From Brevibacillus invocatus (lineage in GTDB: Bacteria > Bacillota > Bacilli > Brevibacillales > Brevibacillaceae), in assembly GCF_003710915.1 (NCBI RefSeq), contig NZ_RHHR01000009.1:124001-188000 (forward strand): a stretch of 64,000 nt of DNA. Reading direction: 5' to 3'. The notes beneath the pieces were generated by a model. The model saw only the letters and a program-made list of their open reading frames with translations. It was not told the DNA's origin and ran no database searches. The translations under genes were made by a program, and so were the position numbers. Position 1 is the first letter of the stretch, and every line of letters starts with the position of its first letter. Below are positions 9,406 to 18,637 of the stretch, one piece after another.

Positions 9406-10314
9406 TCAACCCTTCACTTCTGCACCTTGTTCAAGCTTTTTGACCATGTATACCTGCTCAGTTTCGGATGGACCAAAGCCTGCACTCTCCAAGACACCCA
9501 GGAGCAGCTGCTCCTTAGATGGCAGGTTGAAGGTTGTACGGCGGCAATCCAGCTCATGGGGAGCATATAGCTGGTTCAGCGCCAGGCGAAGGATGTTCTC
9601 TGCATCCGGGTGATCAGGCATGGCCACGCATTGCCGCAAAGCGATCACGGTTACCTTACCTTCTTCGTTCAGCATGCGTTTGTACATGGCATATCCCACT
9701 GTCTGACCCTCATGGTCATCGATCAAAATGACCTCCGCATCACGCAGGCTCATCCACTGGTTTTGCCAAGGCGCATCCGCTTGGTAGAAAGAGAGCTGCG
9801 CTGCCTCCTGAGCGATGCCCGTCCGCACGCGATAGGATTCTGCATGCTTGACCCTAAAAGCGTCTGCTGGCAAAGCACCTGTATGCTGCCAAAAGAGCAA
9901 TTGATCGATTACATCGTAGCCGAGTTGTTGATACAGGGCGATTGCTTTTTCATTTTTGCTGATCGCCTCCAAGGTGGCGTCTTCAACACCTGCTTCCTGA
10001 TAAAGCTCCAATGTTGCTTGCATGAGCTGACGTCCCACACCCTGACGCCGATATTCGGTTGCCACACCTGTACCGCCGTTCCAGGCTATTTTACGACCGT
10101 TGATCGTGCGCAGGCCGCTTGCTACCAGTCCAATCGGCTCATCACCATCGTACGCCACGACAGACAGAGAAATCGTATAGCCCTCTGCCCCCAAACGCTG
10201 CACAATGTTCTCTTCTGTCATCGAGACAGGGAAAAAATAACCTTCGAATCCTCTGTTCCAGGCTTTGGTGATTTCAGCAATCGTACAATCACTCATCCGC
10301 TTAATGGTAATCAA
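9406..10314 (-). CDS. Tandem GNAT-fold N-acetyltransferase
   Basis: A 302-residue protein with an N-terminal GNAT domain carrying the acetyl-CoA loop (VATEYRRQGVGRQLMQA, about residue 85) and a second, more divergent GNAT-like half. Such tandem GNATs acetylate small molecules or protein N-termini; the substrate is unknown. A TTG start at 10314 is preferred because GGAAGGTGA lies 5 bases upstream; an ATG at 10329 lacks a ribosome binding site. It stands alone, convergent with the broken Fpg-like gene. Confidence 0.8.
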   Translation of the reverse strand: MITIKRMSDCTIAEITKAWNRGFEGYFFPVSMTEENIVQRLGAEGYTISLSVVAYDGDEPIGLVASGLRTINGRKIAWNGGTGVATEYRRQGVGRQLMQATLELYQEAGVEDATLEAISKNEKAIALYQQLGYDVIDQLLFWQHTGALPADAFRVKHAESYRVRTGIAQEAAQLSFYQADAPWQNQWMSLRDAEVILIDDHEGQTVGYAMYKRMLNEEGKVTVIALRQCVAMPDHPDAENILRLALNQLYAPHELDCRRTTFNLPSKEQLLLGVLESAGFGPSETEQVYMVKKLEQGAEVKG

Positions 10315-10456
10315 GGTATCACCTTCCATCGATTTTGGTAAAATAATTTTAATCGATAAAATCATAAAATTCAATCATTTATGTATGTGCTGCCCTGACT
10401 GTCCCTTCACCCTTTGGCATGATAAGATGGTAAAAATTCGTTTTTGGGAGGTGCCT

Positions 10457-10849
10457 ATGCGCAAAGGACTTACTGTAGGCTCGCTCATCCCTGGAAAGTC
10501 TAGAACCGTTGCTTCTGAGCTGCCATCGCACCATGACAAAACGGCCCCCGTCGCGAAAACAAACGATAACCCACGGATGGTACGCCTCAAACAGCGCAAT
10601 CAGGAGCATTCGATACCTTTCGTACCGGGCGCAACGCTACTCGATGCGGCTCTTCAACAAAAGGAAGCGCTCGATTACAAATGCAAACAGGGACATTGCG
10701 GCAAATGTACCGTACAAGTCATTTCCGGCATCAGCCTGCTGGGCTCTCCTACTGAACAGGAACGGACTAAACTGGGAAGCAAAATTGCGATGGGCTATCG
10801 TTTGGCTTGTCAGACTACTTTTGCTACCCCCTACAACGATAAGAGATAA
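10457..10849 (+). CDS. Plant-type 2Fe-2S ferredoxin
   Basis: A 130-residue protein whose C-terminal two thirds form a 2Fe-2S ferredoxin domain: three cluster cysteines in CKQGHCGKC (about residues 79-87) and the fourth in RLACQT (about residue 121). The first 45 residues are a polar extension. GGGAGG precedes the ATG at 10457. It serves as an electron carrier; the partner is unknown. The thiN gene follows after 13 bases, so they are likely cotranscribed. Confidence 0.85.
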   Translation: MRKGLTVGSLIPGKSRTVASELPSHHDKTAPVAKTNDNPRMVRLKQRNQEHSIPFVPGATLLDAALQQKEALDYKCKQGHCGKCTVQVISGISLLGSPTEQERTKLGSKIAMGYRLACQTTFATPYNDKR

Positions 10850-10862
10850 GGATGGCTTTTGC

Positions 10863-11504
10863 ATGACATCAAAACGCATTTTGCTATTTGCAGGCGGTAA
10901 TCTGGGAGAGTGGGCAATCCGTCATATACAGGAACATGACGTGCTCGTCGGGGTGGACAGAGGGGCCTGGTTTCTCATTGAGAACGGCATCTCCCCCCAC
11001 CTTTCCATCGGAGATTTTGACTCCGTCACACAAGAAGAAAAAGATCAGATCAAGTCAAGCAGCCAACAGATGACTGACTGTGACCCGATCATGAAGGATT
11101 TGACGGATACGGAGATGGCTCTTCATTGGGCCATAAACCAAGAGCCGGACGAGATTCTGATGATCGGCGTATTAGGCTCTCGTTTCGACCACACCTTGGC
11201 CAACGTTCACCTGCTGGCTAAAGGACTGCATGCCCGGATCAGCTGCCGAATCATCGACGCCTTCAACGAAATCCGGCTGATTACAGACGCTTGCACCGTC
11301 AGTCAGGATGATTTTGCCCATCTCTCGTTATTGCCCCTCAGTCAAGAAGTCACGGGCATTACCTTGGAGGGCTTTCAATATCCGTTGGAAAATGCCACTC
11401 TGCGCATCGGTGACACGCTGGGCATCAGCAATATCCTGATCGAGCCAATTGGACGAATCTCCCTGAAGACCGGGCAGCTTCTCGTGATCCGAAGCAAAGA
11501 CTGA
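10863..11504 (+). CDS. thiN: Thiamine pyrophosphokinase
   Basis: A 213-residue enzyme that transfers pyrophosphate from ATP to thiamine to give thiamine diphosphate. Family signatures are GVDRGAWFLIENGISPHLSI, SIGDFDSV and the DLTDTEMAL / GSRFDHTLAN segment, which hold the nucleotide and metal sites. The start ATG follows AAGGA. Length matches B. subtilis YloS/ThiN. No thiamine riboswitch is visible upstream. Confidence 0.9.
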   Translation: MTSKRILLFAGGNLGEWAIRHIQEHDVLVGVDRGAWFLIENGISPHLSIGDFDSVTQEEKDQIKSSSQQMTDCDPIMKDLTDTEMALHWAINQEPDEILMIGVLGSRFDHTLANVHLLAKGLHARISCRIIDAFNEIRLITDACTVSQDDFAHLSLLPLSQEVTGITLEGFQYPLENATLRIGDTLGISNILIEPIGRISLKTGQLLVIRSKD

Positions 11505-11518
11505 ACATCCTCTCTGCC

Positions 11519-12196
11519 TTACGGATTGAGCGGCAGCTGCCAGTCGATTGGGGTCATGCCTTGGGCACGGAGGAACTCATTGGTTCGTGAAAAAGGGCGG
11601 CTCCCCAAGAAGCCCCGATGCGCAGAAAACGGACTTGGATGCGGCGATTCGATGATCAGATGCTTTTTTCGATCAATAAAGGAGGCTTTCTCCTGCGCGT
11701 GCTTTCCCCAGAGGATAAACACCAGAGGAGTCTCCCGTTCATTCAACCGATGAATTACTTGGTCGGTGAATATCTCCCACCCCAGTCCTTTGTGGGAGTT
11801 CGGATTGCCGTCTCGCACCGTGAGGACCGTATTGAGCAGCATCACGCCTTGCCTGGCCCAGTGGATCAGGTACCCGTGAGCAGGAATCGTGCAATTCAGG
11901 TCGCTCTGCAGCTCCTTGTAGATATTTTGCAAGGAAGGCGGAGGCTTGATCCCCGGCTTTACAGAAAAGCTGAGTCCGTGTGCTTGTCCTGGGCCATGAT
12001 AAGGGTCCTGTCCCAGAATCACCACCTTGGCTTGCTCGTAGCCAGTCAAATGGAGGGCGTTGAAAATATCGAACATGTCCGGATAGACAGTCTGATTCTG
12101 ATATTCTTCTTTTAAGGTTTGTCGCAGCTTCACGTAGTACGGCTTGGTGAACTCTTCAGCCAGTACCGTAGCCCAATCATTTTTTAATTTCGACAT
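11519..12196 (-). CDS. ung: Uracil-DNA glycosylase (family 1)
   Basis: A 225-residue base-excision repair enzyme that removes uracil from DNA. The water-activating motif [18 protein letters not shown] (about residue 62) and the DNA-intercalation loop [11 protein letters not shown] (about residue 186) are intact. The ATG at 12196 is chosen because AGGAG lies 8 bases upstream and the product then aligns with the usual start of Bacillus Ung; two earlier ATGs are in frame. Confidence 0.93.
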   Translation of the reverse strand: MSKLKNDWATVLAEEFTKPYYVKLRQTLKEEYQNQTVYPDMFDIFNALHLTGYEQAKVVILGQDPYHGPGQAHGLSFSVKPGIKPPPSLQNIYKELQSDLNCTIPAHGYLIHWARQGVMLLNTVLTVRDGNPNSHKGLGWEIFTDQVIHRLNERETPLVFILWGKHAQEKASFIDRKKHLIIESPHPSPFSAHRGFLGSRPFSRTNEFLRAQGMTPIDWQLPLNP

Positions 12197-12455
12197 TTCT
12201 CGATCTCCTAATCTCTTCATCTCTCTACTCCTCATGATACCGTTGATCCAGACAGGATAAAAGTATCTTTACGCATACCTGCTTTTCTAGGACTTTTCCC
12301 TCAACAAGCCCGCTTCTCTATCGTTTTTAGGCTAATCTCCCTAGTACCCTCGTTTGATAGCTGACTTCGGCGATTTTTGCCATAATGTTCATAGTACAAA
12401 AGTCGACAAATGCTGACTTGGCAGATCGACGGGTTACGGGGAGAGATTCGCACTT

Positions 12456-12974
12456 ATGAAATGGGATATGAAATCATTACTAGGGGGCATCGTCATCGGG
12501 TCGGTGCTCTTTTCAGGGATTGCTATGGCAGCTCCTATTTTTCCCGATGTATCGGAAGCAAAACAAACACCTTTTACCTACTACTTTGAAGGTGTTCCCA
12601 AATCGCCTGCCAGCGATGTCCAAGGCATCATGTACAAAAACTCCGTCTACGTACCGATTCGTTTCGTGGCAGAGAATCTGAACAAACCGGTCATTTACGA
12701 TGCGCGCACGAGATCCATCTACATCGGCAAGCTGCCAGCAGGCAAAATGTACTCCAAGCTGGAAGCCATCGAGCTGGTCAAAGGCAAGTTCGCTGGAAGC
12801 ATCACACCAGCCCATGTAGTCGAGTACAGCCACGATGACGATAAAGGGCATTACGTCATCCATGTCTATCAAACCCACATCAACAACTTCCAGTCGGGTG
12901 ACAGCTACACCAGCACCTACGGCTGGTTCGTCGTCAATCCGAATAGCGGAGAGATCAGATCCTTGTTGCAGTAA
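12456..12974 (+). CDS. Secreted protein with copper-amine-oxidase N-like domain
   Basis: A 172-residue protein with a signal peptide (hydrophobic core, cleavage near AMAAP) followed by a stalk-type domain with the motif YVPIRFVAENLNKPVIYD, typical of the copper amine oxidase N-terminal fold found in Bacillales cell-surface proteins. The last 70 residues (SYTSTYGWFVVNP) resemble small PepSY-like modules. GGGGAGA is about 12 bases upstream of the ATG, a weak arrangement. Likely extracytoplasmic; function unknown. The 260 bases upstream show no other recognisable element. Confidence 0.7.
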   Translation: MKWDMKSLLGGIVIGSVLFSGIAMAAPIFPDVSEAKQTPFTYYFEGVPKSPASDVQGIMYKNSVYVPIRFVAENLNKPVIYDARTRSIYIGKLPAGKMYSKLEAIELVKGKFAGSITPAHVVEYSHDDDKGHYVIHVYQTHINNFQSGDSYTSTYGWFVVNPNSGEIRSLLQ

Positions 12975-13013
12975 AAAAAAGCAGCGAACCCTCACCATGG
13001 GTCGCTGCTTTTT
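12974..13013. terminator. Bidirectional terminator between convergent genes
   Basis: GCAGCGAACCC and GGGTCGCTGC form the stem, flanked by A-run and T-run, so it can serve both the amine-oxidase-like gene and the GMC gene. Confidence 0.8.
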
Positions 13014-13053
13014 CTGTGTGATTGGCACTTCACTTACCCTGATTCAAGCGAGC

Positions 13054-14775
13054 TTACACCAACAAACCGCCGCCACTCTTGCTGTACTTCAAAATTCCCT
13101 CTGCCGCGCGATACGACAGCGCCCCCATTGTCCCGGTCGGATTGTAACCGCTGTTGTGGGCAAAGGCAGAAGCACCGACTACAAACACATTCTCAGCGTC
13201 CCACATTTGCAGGTAATGGTTGACCGCAGACGTCTCCGTTGATGCGCCCATGATGACGCCACCGGTATTATGCGTGGACTGGTAGGGCGTGATGTCATAC
13301 GGCCCGAGCTTCCGGTTGATTTCGATCTTGTCTGTGGCACCCATCGCCTTGATAATCTCCCCGCATTTGTCCGCACAGTACTGAGCCAATTGCCTGTCCT
13401 GTTCTTCGAAGTCATAGGTAATGCGAATAAGTGGGTCACCAAATACGTCCTTGTAAGTAGGGTCCAGATCCAGAAAATGATGCCGGAATGGCATGGAGGC
13501 ACCTTGTGCACCTACTGATAGTACACGGGTATAGTATTTGATGGATGCCGCTTTGAATTCTTTCCCCCAGCTTGGCGTGCCAGCAGGTACCTTGTTATTT
13601 GCGATGGGACGCTGGCCCGTCTGGGAAATGGCGATATTGGCTCCGTGAATAAAATTCAGATCAGAGTGATCGAAGTTGTCACCATTGAAATCGTCAATAC
13701 TCATTCCCAATGCTCCAGCGCCAGCGAACACGTTGAATTCCCTGTCGTCAAAAAAGCCGACAGCACCGCCGCGAATCACCTGATACGCATAGTTCTTTCC
13801 AATGACCCCTTTTCCTGTATTCGGATCATAGGGACGTCCCAGTTTGGACAGCAGCAACAGACGTGAATTGTTGAACACATAACTGGTCAGTACCACAATG
13901 TCTGCTGGCTGTTCAATCTCTTCACCCGTCGTCACGTCGGTATACATGACCCCAGTGGCCTTGTTGCCGCTGTGCAGAATCCGGCGTACGTGCGAATGGG
14001 TGCGAATCTCAAATTTCCCCGACTTTTTGGCAATAGGGATAACCGTAACGACGGGGTCTGCCTTGGCGCCATACTCACAGCCAAAACGCTCGCAAAATCC
14101 GCAGTACTGGCACGCGGCACGGGAAACCCCGTCCGGATTGGTATACGCTTCCGACAGGTTGGCCGACGGCATCATAAAGGGATTCAGTTTCAATTTTTTC
14201 GTCGCTTCACCAAACATTCTCAAGGCAGGAGTCGTCTTCATCGGCGGAACAGGGTACGGCTTTGAACGCTTGCCGCCCAGCGGGTTCTCCTCCCCGGCAA
14301 TGCCAGCCATTTGCTCAAACCGATCGAAATAAGGCTCCAGCTCATCATAGGTGATGCCCCAATCCTGAATGGTCATCCCGTCCGGAATCTTCTTTTCTCC
14401 ATATCGTTCGATGGTCTTGCTGCGAATCTCAAAATCGTACGGCAGGAATCGAAAGGTTTGTCCATTCCAGTGAACGCCGGAACCACCCAAACCCGTTCCC
14501 AGCAAGAAAGACCCGTATGATCGCATCGGCAATGCCCGGACGTTGGTCTTGCTGCGAAACGTGATGGTCTCTTTGGACAAATCCTGCATCATTTCGTAAC
14601 GCAGGGCATACCGGAGCTCATCGTGCACCATGAAGTAATCTTCCGTTTTTCGCTCCTTGCCACGCTCCAAGCCAACCACATTCAATCCCTGCTTGGTCAG
14701 TTCAGAGGCGATAATGCCTCCCCCCCATCCTACGCCTACCACGACCACGTCTACCTTCGGCAATTTTCTCGCCAT
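13054..14775 (-). CDS. GMC-family oxidoreductase (gluconate 2-dehydrogenase large-subunit-like)
   Basis: A 573-residue flavoprotein. The N-terminal FAD-binding motif GVGWGGGIIASEL is at residues 13-25, and the C-terminal GMC segment has the active-site His region (STHNTGGVIMG, then HNSGYNPTGTMGAL). A cysteine cluster (CQYCGFCERFGC, about residue 225) resembles that of membrane-bound sugar-acid dehydrogenases. The ATG at 14775 has AAGGGG 8 bases upstream. The preceding gene encodes the matching small Tat-exported subunit; the cytochrome c subunit of the classic three-subunit enzyme is not present here. Confidence 0.85.
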   Translation of the reverse strand: MARKLPKVDVVVVGVGWGGGIIASELTKQGLNVVGLERGKERKTEDYFMVHDELRYALRYEMMQDLSKETITFRSKTNVRALPMRSYGSFLLGTGLGGSGVHWNGQTFRFLPYDFEIRSKTIERYGEKKIPDGMTIQDWGITYDELEPYFDRFEQMAGIAGEENPLGGKRSKPYPVPPMKTTPALRMFGEATKKLKLNPFMMPSANLSEAYTNPDGVSRAACQYCGFCERFGCEYGAKADPVVTVIPIAKKSGKFEIRTHSHVRRILHSGNKATGVMYTDVTTGEEIEQPADIVVLTSYVFNNSRLLLLSKLGRPYDPNTGKGVIGKNYAYQVIRGGAVGFFDDREFNVFAGAGALGMSIDDFNGDNFDHSDLNFIHGANIAISQTGQRPIANNKVPAGTPSWGKEFKAASIKYYTRVLSVGAQGASMPFRHHFLDLDPTYKDVFGDPLIRITYDFEEQDRQLAQYCADKCGEIIKAMGATDKIEINRKLGPYDITPYQSTHNTGGVIMGASTETSAVNHYLQMWDAENVFVVGASAFAHNSGYNPTGTMGALSYRAAEGILKYSKSGGGLLV

Positions 14776-14787
14776 CCTTGACACCCC

Positions 14788-15531
14788 TTATCCGTGTTGA
14801 TGATCACGCAAGCTCAATGGCTCCATTTTGGCGAATTCATCCTGCTCGATAATCTGCGTATACGCCATCTGATTTCCTGGGAATTTTTTCATTCTCCAGC
14901 CGTCCATGTTTTTGTTGCCCCCGTACAGAGGGTCAGCATATACGCCTTCAAGCGTGGTGGCTCGAAGCATGGCAAAAAAAGCACTGGCTGAGATCGTGGT
15001 GAGCTTCACCTCGTCTGTTTCAAATGCTTTGAGCACTGTATCCTGCTGCTCTGGCGTCAACTCGTAGAATCGAGCGTTGTGCAAGCTGTTGCTGTAGTTG
15101 TTCATTTCTTGAATGCCAATATCAAAAATCTCACGCCGCTTCAATCGGCCCTGATATCCCTGGGTAACTTCACCGGGATAAAACGGACCTTGCATATAGT
15201 CGCGGGCGTTAAAACCCCATTCACCAGCCAATTGGTGATCGATGAAATACGCAGCGCCCAGCGCTTTGGCCCCAGGTCCAAGCTCATCCTCCGGGTAAAT
15301 GCGTTCACAAGCCGCATCCACGACCTTGAATTGCTCCGGAGAGAAATACATCAGCGCTTGATTGAAATCGGCTGTCGGAGCAGGCGTTTCACCAGGCTGT
15401 TGTGGTGCCTGTTGTTTTCCCAGCAAGCTCCCTGCTACTCCACCTACGACCAATCCACCAAGAACCAGTCCGGAATTTTTCAAGAAGCTTCTGCGCGATA
15501 CAGGCTGTTCTTTACGATCATGCTGTTCCAA
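14788..15531 (-). CDS. Gluconate 2-dehydrogenase subunit 3-like protein with Tat signal
   Basis: About 247 residues. The N-terminus carries a twin-arginine export signal (SRRSFLKNSGLVLGG) and a hydrophobic segment, followed by the subunit 3 domain (EDELGPGAKALGAAYFID). The start is uncertain: TTG at 15531 has GGAGG 8 bases upstream, GTG at 15534 has it 5 bases upstream. It lies 12 bases ahead of the GMC gene, and the partner flavoprotein is probably carried out of the cell in complex with it. Confidence 0.8.
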   Translation of the reverse strand: MEQHDRKEQPVSRRSFLKNSGLVLGGLVVGGVAGSLLGKQQAPQQPGETPAPTADFNQALMYFSPEQFKVVDAACERIYPEDELGPGAKALGAAYFIDHQLAGEWGFNARDYMQGPFYPGEVTQGYQGRLKRREIFDIGIQEMNNYSNSLHNARFYELTPEQQDTVLKAFETDEVKLTTISASAFFAMLRATTLEGVYADPLYGGNKNMDGWRMKKFPGNQMAYTQIIEQDEFAKMEPLSLRDHQHG

Positions 15532-15686
15532 CACTACCACCTCCAGTTGTCTCTATTCTTCTTTTTGTGCATATTTTCGACAGGATAAACAGATACTGAG
15601 CAAAATTTTCCAAACAACTGAACCACTGTGAAGATGAGGTCGGTTTTTGGGAAAGCATCAGGTAGAACTCACTGGAGGGATCATTT

Positions 15687-16394
15687 ATGAAACGCATACC
15701 CAACTGGGTAGGAACTGGTAGTATAGGTTTACTTCTGCTCCTGACTGCTTGCAATAACAACCAGGCTACACCACCACAGCAGCCTCAGACACAATCGATG
15801 AATCACGCAGCGCATATGGGACAGCATGCAGATACTGTGATCCCCAGTGTTGATCGTGACAAGCGGCTGACGACCAACAACTACGGAACGACTTTTAGCG
15901 GGATGGGCACATCAGTCTACAGCAACATTGGCAGCTCCAATCTGCACGGAGGAGGACCCTCCACCAGCCTGGAAGCACGCCTCCAAGCAGCCGGCATCCA
16001 CGGTGTGCAAACGCTGATCCTCAACGATGTCATTCTGGTCTGCCCGACTTCTGCCAACACCACTTCCATTAATCAAATGGACCCGATGCAATCCCATCTT
16101 CTCTCCAGTTTTTCGGGCAGCTCTGCTCGCGGTGGCGAAAATGGCAGCGGAACTGCGGGAACTGCTGGAACTGCTGGAACCCTGGGAGCGAGCGACCGCA
16201 ATCATACGCTCACACAAGCACGTACTCAGATCGAAAGAATTTACGGCTCAGAAGCTAAGGTTTGGACCATTACTTCCAGCAAAGGCATACAAGCATTTGA
16301 ACAAGTAAAAAAACAAATGCGTGACAACAAAAAGGACGAAAATATGGTTGGGCAGATCAGCAATCTCCTGCGTGAAGCAAAGCACCAGCCATAA
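15687..16394 (+). CDS. YhcN/YlaJ-like sporulation lipoprotein
   Basis: A 235-residue lipoprotein: signal peptide with lipobox LLTAC (cysteine about residue 21), a low-complexity His/Gln/Met-rich stretch, a central domain resembling the YhcN/YlaJ family, and a C-terminal helical region. A 9-base tandem repeat encodes repeated Gly-Thr-Ala near residue 155. GGAGGG precedes the ATG. Repeat copy B starts 4 bases after the stop codon. The family assignment is moderate. Confidence 0.65.
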   Translation: MKRIPNWVGTGSIGLLLLLTACNNNQATPPQQPQTQSMNHAAHMGQHADTVIPSVDRDKRLTTNNYGTTFSGMGTSVYSNIGSSNLHGGGPSTSLEARLQAAGIHGVQTLILNDVILVCPTSANTTSINQMDPMQSHLLSSFSGSSARGGENGSGTAGTAGTAGTLGASDRNHTLTQARTQIERIYGSEAKVWTITSSKGIQAFEQVKKQMRDNKKDENMVGQISNLLREAKHQP

Positions 16395-16397
16395 AAC

Positions 16398-16514
16398 ATT
16401 AGAAAACTTGGCTACGCCAAGCTTTTGGCGGAGCCTTAGTTGCACTTATACTATCTTCCGCTAATCTTTTTAGCGCTTTAGCGCACTTAAACTTTCCGAT
16501 AGTATAAAAAAACC
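16398..16514 (+). repeat. 117-bp interspersed structured repeat, copy B
   Basis: It matches 465-581 at 116 of 117 positions and in the same orientation. It begins 4 bases after the lipoprotein stop codon. The internal inverted repeats are all preserved, so the RNA or DNA fold is kept. Confidence 0.85.
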
Positions 16515-16575
16515 TCTACCGAAGCCTCCTCAGTGAGGAGCGACCGCGTTTTGCGGAAAGTTTTTATGCGCTCCA

Positions 16576-16602
16576 GAATTTATAAGCGACGCTTATAAAT
16601 TC
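16576..16602. repeat. Perfect 27-bp palindrome
   Basis: Two 13-bp arms (GAATTTATAAGCG and CGCTTATAAATTC) around a single A. The preceding bases hold two more small hairpins, CTCCTC-AGT-GAGGAG and CCGC-GTTTT-GCGG. There is no T-run, so it is not a standard terminator. Confidence 0.7.
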
Positions 16603-16612
16603 CTATACGTTG

Positions 16613-16650
16613 AAAAAGGGACAAGGCATCTGCGCTTGTCCCTTTTATTT
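16613..16650. terminator. Intrinsic terminator, usable in both directions
   Basis: AAAAAGGGACAAG and CTTGTCCCTTTT form a 12-13 bp stem with T-rich flanks on each strand. Confidence 0.75.
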
Positions 16651-16664
16651 GTCATAAAAAATGA

Positions 16665-16785
16665 TCAGGTCAAATCATGAAAAAAACGCAAAATCTCATC
16701 GATCGTCTCGCGTGGGCCCGTCACCATCAGCACTTGTCCCCTCTTTTTCCCAGCGTTTTACCTGCTCAAAAACGGAATGTCTCAC
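16665..16785 (-). pseudogene. Small gene (about 39 aa) interrupted by a single-base shift
   Basis: A GTG at 16785 has GGAGGGAG upstream and opens with MRHSVFEQVKRWEK, but this frame ends after 29 residues. Removing one A from the A5 run gives a smooth 39-residue protein continuing RGQVLMVTGPRETIDEILRF to a stop at 16665. The length (121 bases) is exactly one base too long. Either a homopolymer error or a genuine frameshift. The product is not recognised. Confidence 0.4.
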
Positions 16786-16804
16786 AATCCCACTCCCTCC
16801 AATC

Positions 16805-16849
16805 GAAAACACGCCGCCGTGCACGAAATCTCATGCACAAGCAGCGTGT
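16805..16849 (-). terminator. Probable terminator of glnS
   Basis: On the minus strand ACACGC...GTGCA-loop-TGCAC...GCGTGT is followed by TTTT, just downstream of the glnS stop. Confidence 0.6.
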
Positions 16850-16869
16850 CTACACAAGCTTTATGAGGA

Positions 16870-18531
16870 TTATGCTTTTGGAAGTTCAAACGAGCTTTTC
16901 AGGGAAACAATCCGGTTAAAGACCAGCTTGTCCGCGGTTGTATGCTTCGTATCTACGTTGAAGTACCCATGACGGAAAAACTGGAACTTGTCTTGTGGCT
17001 TTGCTTCCTTCATGTTCGGCTCCACAAAGCCTTGCACGATTTCCAGCGAGTTCGGATTGATGTTGTCCAAAAACGTGCCTTCCTGATCTTCTTCCTCGTC
17101 CAAAATCAATGGCTCGTACAGACGGAATTCCGCAGGAACCGCTTGTGTCGCTTCCACCCAGTGGATGGTTCCTTTTACCTTGCGCCCAGTAAAGCCGCTG
17201 CCGCTCTTGGTTTCCGGGTCATAAGTGCAGTGAATTTCCACAACGTTGCCTGCCTCATCCTTGATCACATCATTGCACTTGATGAAATAGGCGTGCTTCA
17301 GTCGAACTTCATTGCCTGGGAACAGACGGAAGTACTTGCTTGGCGGATTTTCCATGAAATCATCCTGCTCGATGTAAATCTCGCGGGAGAACGGAATTTG
17401 TCTCATGCCCATTTCCTCGTTCTCCGGATTGATTTCCGCGTCCAGCATTTCCACTTGCCCTTCTGGGTAGTTCGTGATGACCACCTTCAACGGGTTGAGT
17501 ACGGCCATCGTACGAGGGGCCTTCAGCTTGAGATCCTCGCGAATGAAGTGCTCCAGCATTTTGGAATCAACTGTACTGTTGCTGCGGGCAACCCCGATTT
17601 CACGGGCAAATGTACGAATCGCTTCCGCTGTGTAGCCCCGTCTGCGAAGACCTGCGATGGTAGGCATCCGTGGATCGTCCCAGCCATCTACTACATTTTC
17701 GTCGACCAATAGCTTCAGCTTCCGCTTGCTCATCACGGTATTGTTCAGGTTCAGCCGGGCAAATTCGTATTGATGCGGTTCACTCTCCATCTCGCACTCC
17801 CGGATCACCCAATCATAAAGCGGACGGTGATCTTCGAACTCAAGTGAACAGAGGGAGTGCGTGACACCTTCAATCGCATCCCCCAGCGGATGGGCAAAAT
17901 CGTACATCGGATAGATGCACCAGGCATCGCCCGTATTGTGATGATGCGTGTGCGAGATACGGTAGAGAACCGGATCACGCATATTGTAGTTGGGAGAGGT
18001 CATGTCGATCTTGGCGCGAAGAACCTTTTCTCCGTCCTTGAACTCGCCTTTGCGCATCCGGTCGAACAGGTCCAGGTTTTCCTCCACAGAACGGTTGCGA
18101 AACGGACTGTCCACGCCTGGCTCTGTCAATGTGCCACGCAGCTTCCGCATCTCTTCTGCGGAGAGATCATCTACGTATGCTTTTCCTTTTTTAATCAGGA
18201 GCACCGCTCGGTTGTACATTTCCTCGAAGTAGTTGGAGGCAAAAAACAGCCCGTCCCATTCGAATCCAAGCCACTTCACGTCTTCTTTGATCGCCTCTAC
18301 AAATTCGATATCTTCCTTGGCGGGATTGGTATCGTCAAAGCGAAGATTCGTTCTTCCATTGAACTCGTCCGCCAGCTCAAAGTTCAGGCAAATCGCCTTT
18401 GCATGTCCAATATGAAGGTATCCATTCGGCTCTGGTGGGAACCGGGTAATGACTTCACTGACCTTTCCGTTTTCCAGGTCTTCAATCACGATATTTCGGA
18501 TAAAAGAGGATGACGCTACCTTGTTTTCCAA
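16870..18531 (-). CDS. glnS: Glutaminyl-tRNA synthetase
   Basis: A 553-residue class I synthetase charging tRNA-Gln with glutamine. The start shows [17 protein letters not shown] with the HIGH signature, followed by the glutamine-specificity segment [10 protein letters not shown]; the KMSKS-type loop reads [10 protein letters not shown] (about residue 270). The C-terminal anticodon-binding beta-barrels are complete. Many Firmicutes lack GlnRS and use the GatCAB amidotransferase route, so a full-length copy is of interest. Own terminator; no T-box leader is visible upstream. Confidence 0.95.
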   Translation of the reverse strand: MENKVASSSFIRNIVIEDLENGKVSEVITRFPPEPNGYLHIGHAKAICLNFELADEFNGRTNLRFDDTNPAKEDIEFVEAIKEDVKWLGFEWDGLFFASNYFEEMYNRAVLLIKKGKAYVDDLSAEEMRKLRGTLTEPGVDSPFRNRSVEENLDLFDRMRKGEFKDGEKVLRAKIDMTSPNYNMRDPVLYRISHTHHHNTGDAWCIYPMYDFAHPLGDAIEGVTHSLCSLEFEDHRPLYDWVIRECEMESEPHQYEFARLNLNNTVMSKRKLKLLVDENVVDGWDDPRMPTIAGLRRRGYTAEAIRTFAREIGVARSNSTVDSKMLEHFIREDLKLKAPRTMAVLNPLKVVITNYPEGQVEMLDAEINPENEEMGMRQIPFSREIYIEQDDFMENPPSKYFRLFPGNEVRLKHAYFIKCNDVIKDEAGNVVEIHCTYDPETKSGSGFTGRKVKGTIHWVEATQAVPAEFRLYEPLILDEEEDQEGTFLDNINPNSLEIVQGFVEPNMKEAKPQDKFQFFRHGYFNVDTKHTTADKLVFNRIVSLKSSFELPKA

Positions 18532-18637
18532 CTGAAATCAACCTTTCCCTTCACCTTTACACTCCATAATACTTTATTCGGCACGCATAGTTCAACAAAA
18601 TAGGGCCGTTATCCGGCCCGATTTATTCCCGCTATTC

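Noticed and set aside
10850-10862. TPP riboswitch ahead of thiN
   Set aside because: Only 13 bases separate it from the ferredoxin gene, and no THI-box sequences are present upstream of either gene.
16137-16185. GGAACTGCT 9-base tandem repeats as a regulatory or CRISPR-like array
   Set aside because: They are in frame within the lipoprotein gene and encode a Gly-Thr-Ala linker; there are no spacers.
18532-18637. T-box leader for glnS
   Set aside because: The short gap upstream has no T-box consensus (AGGGTGGNACCGCG-like) or terminator.
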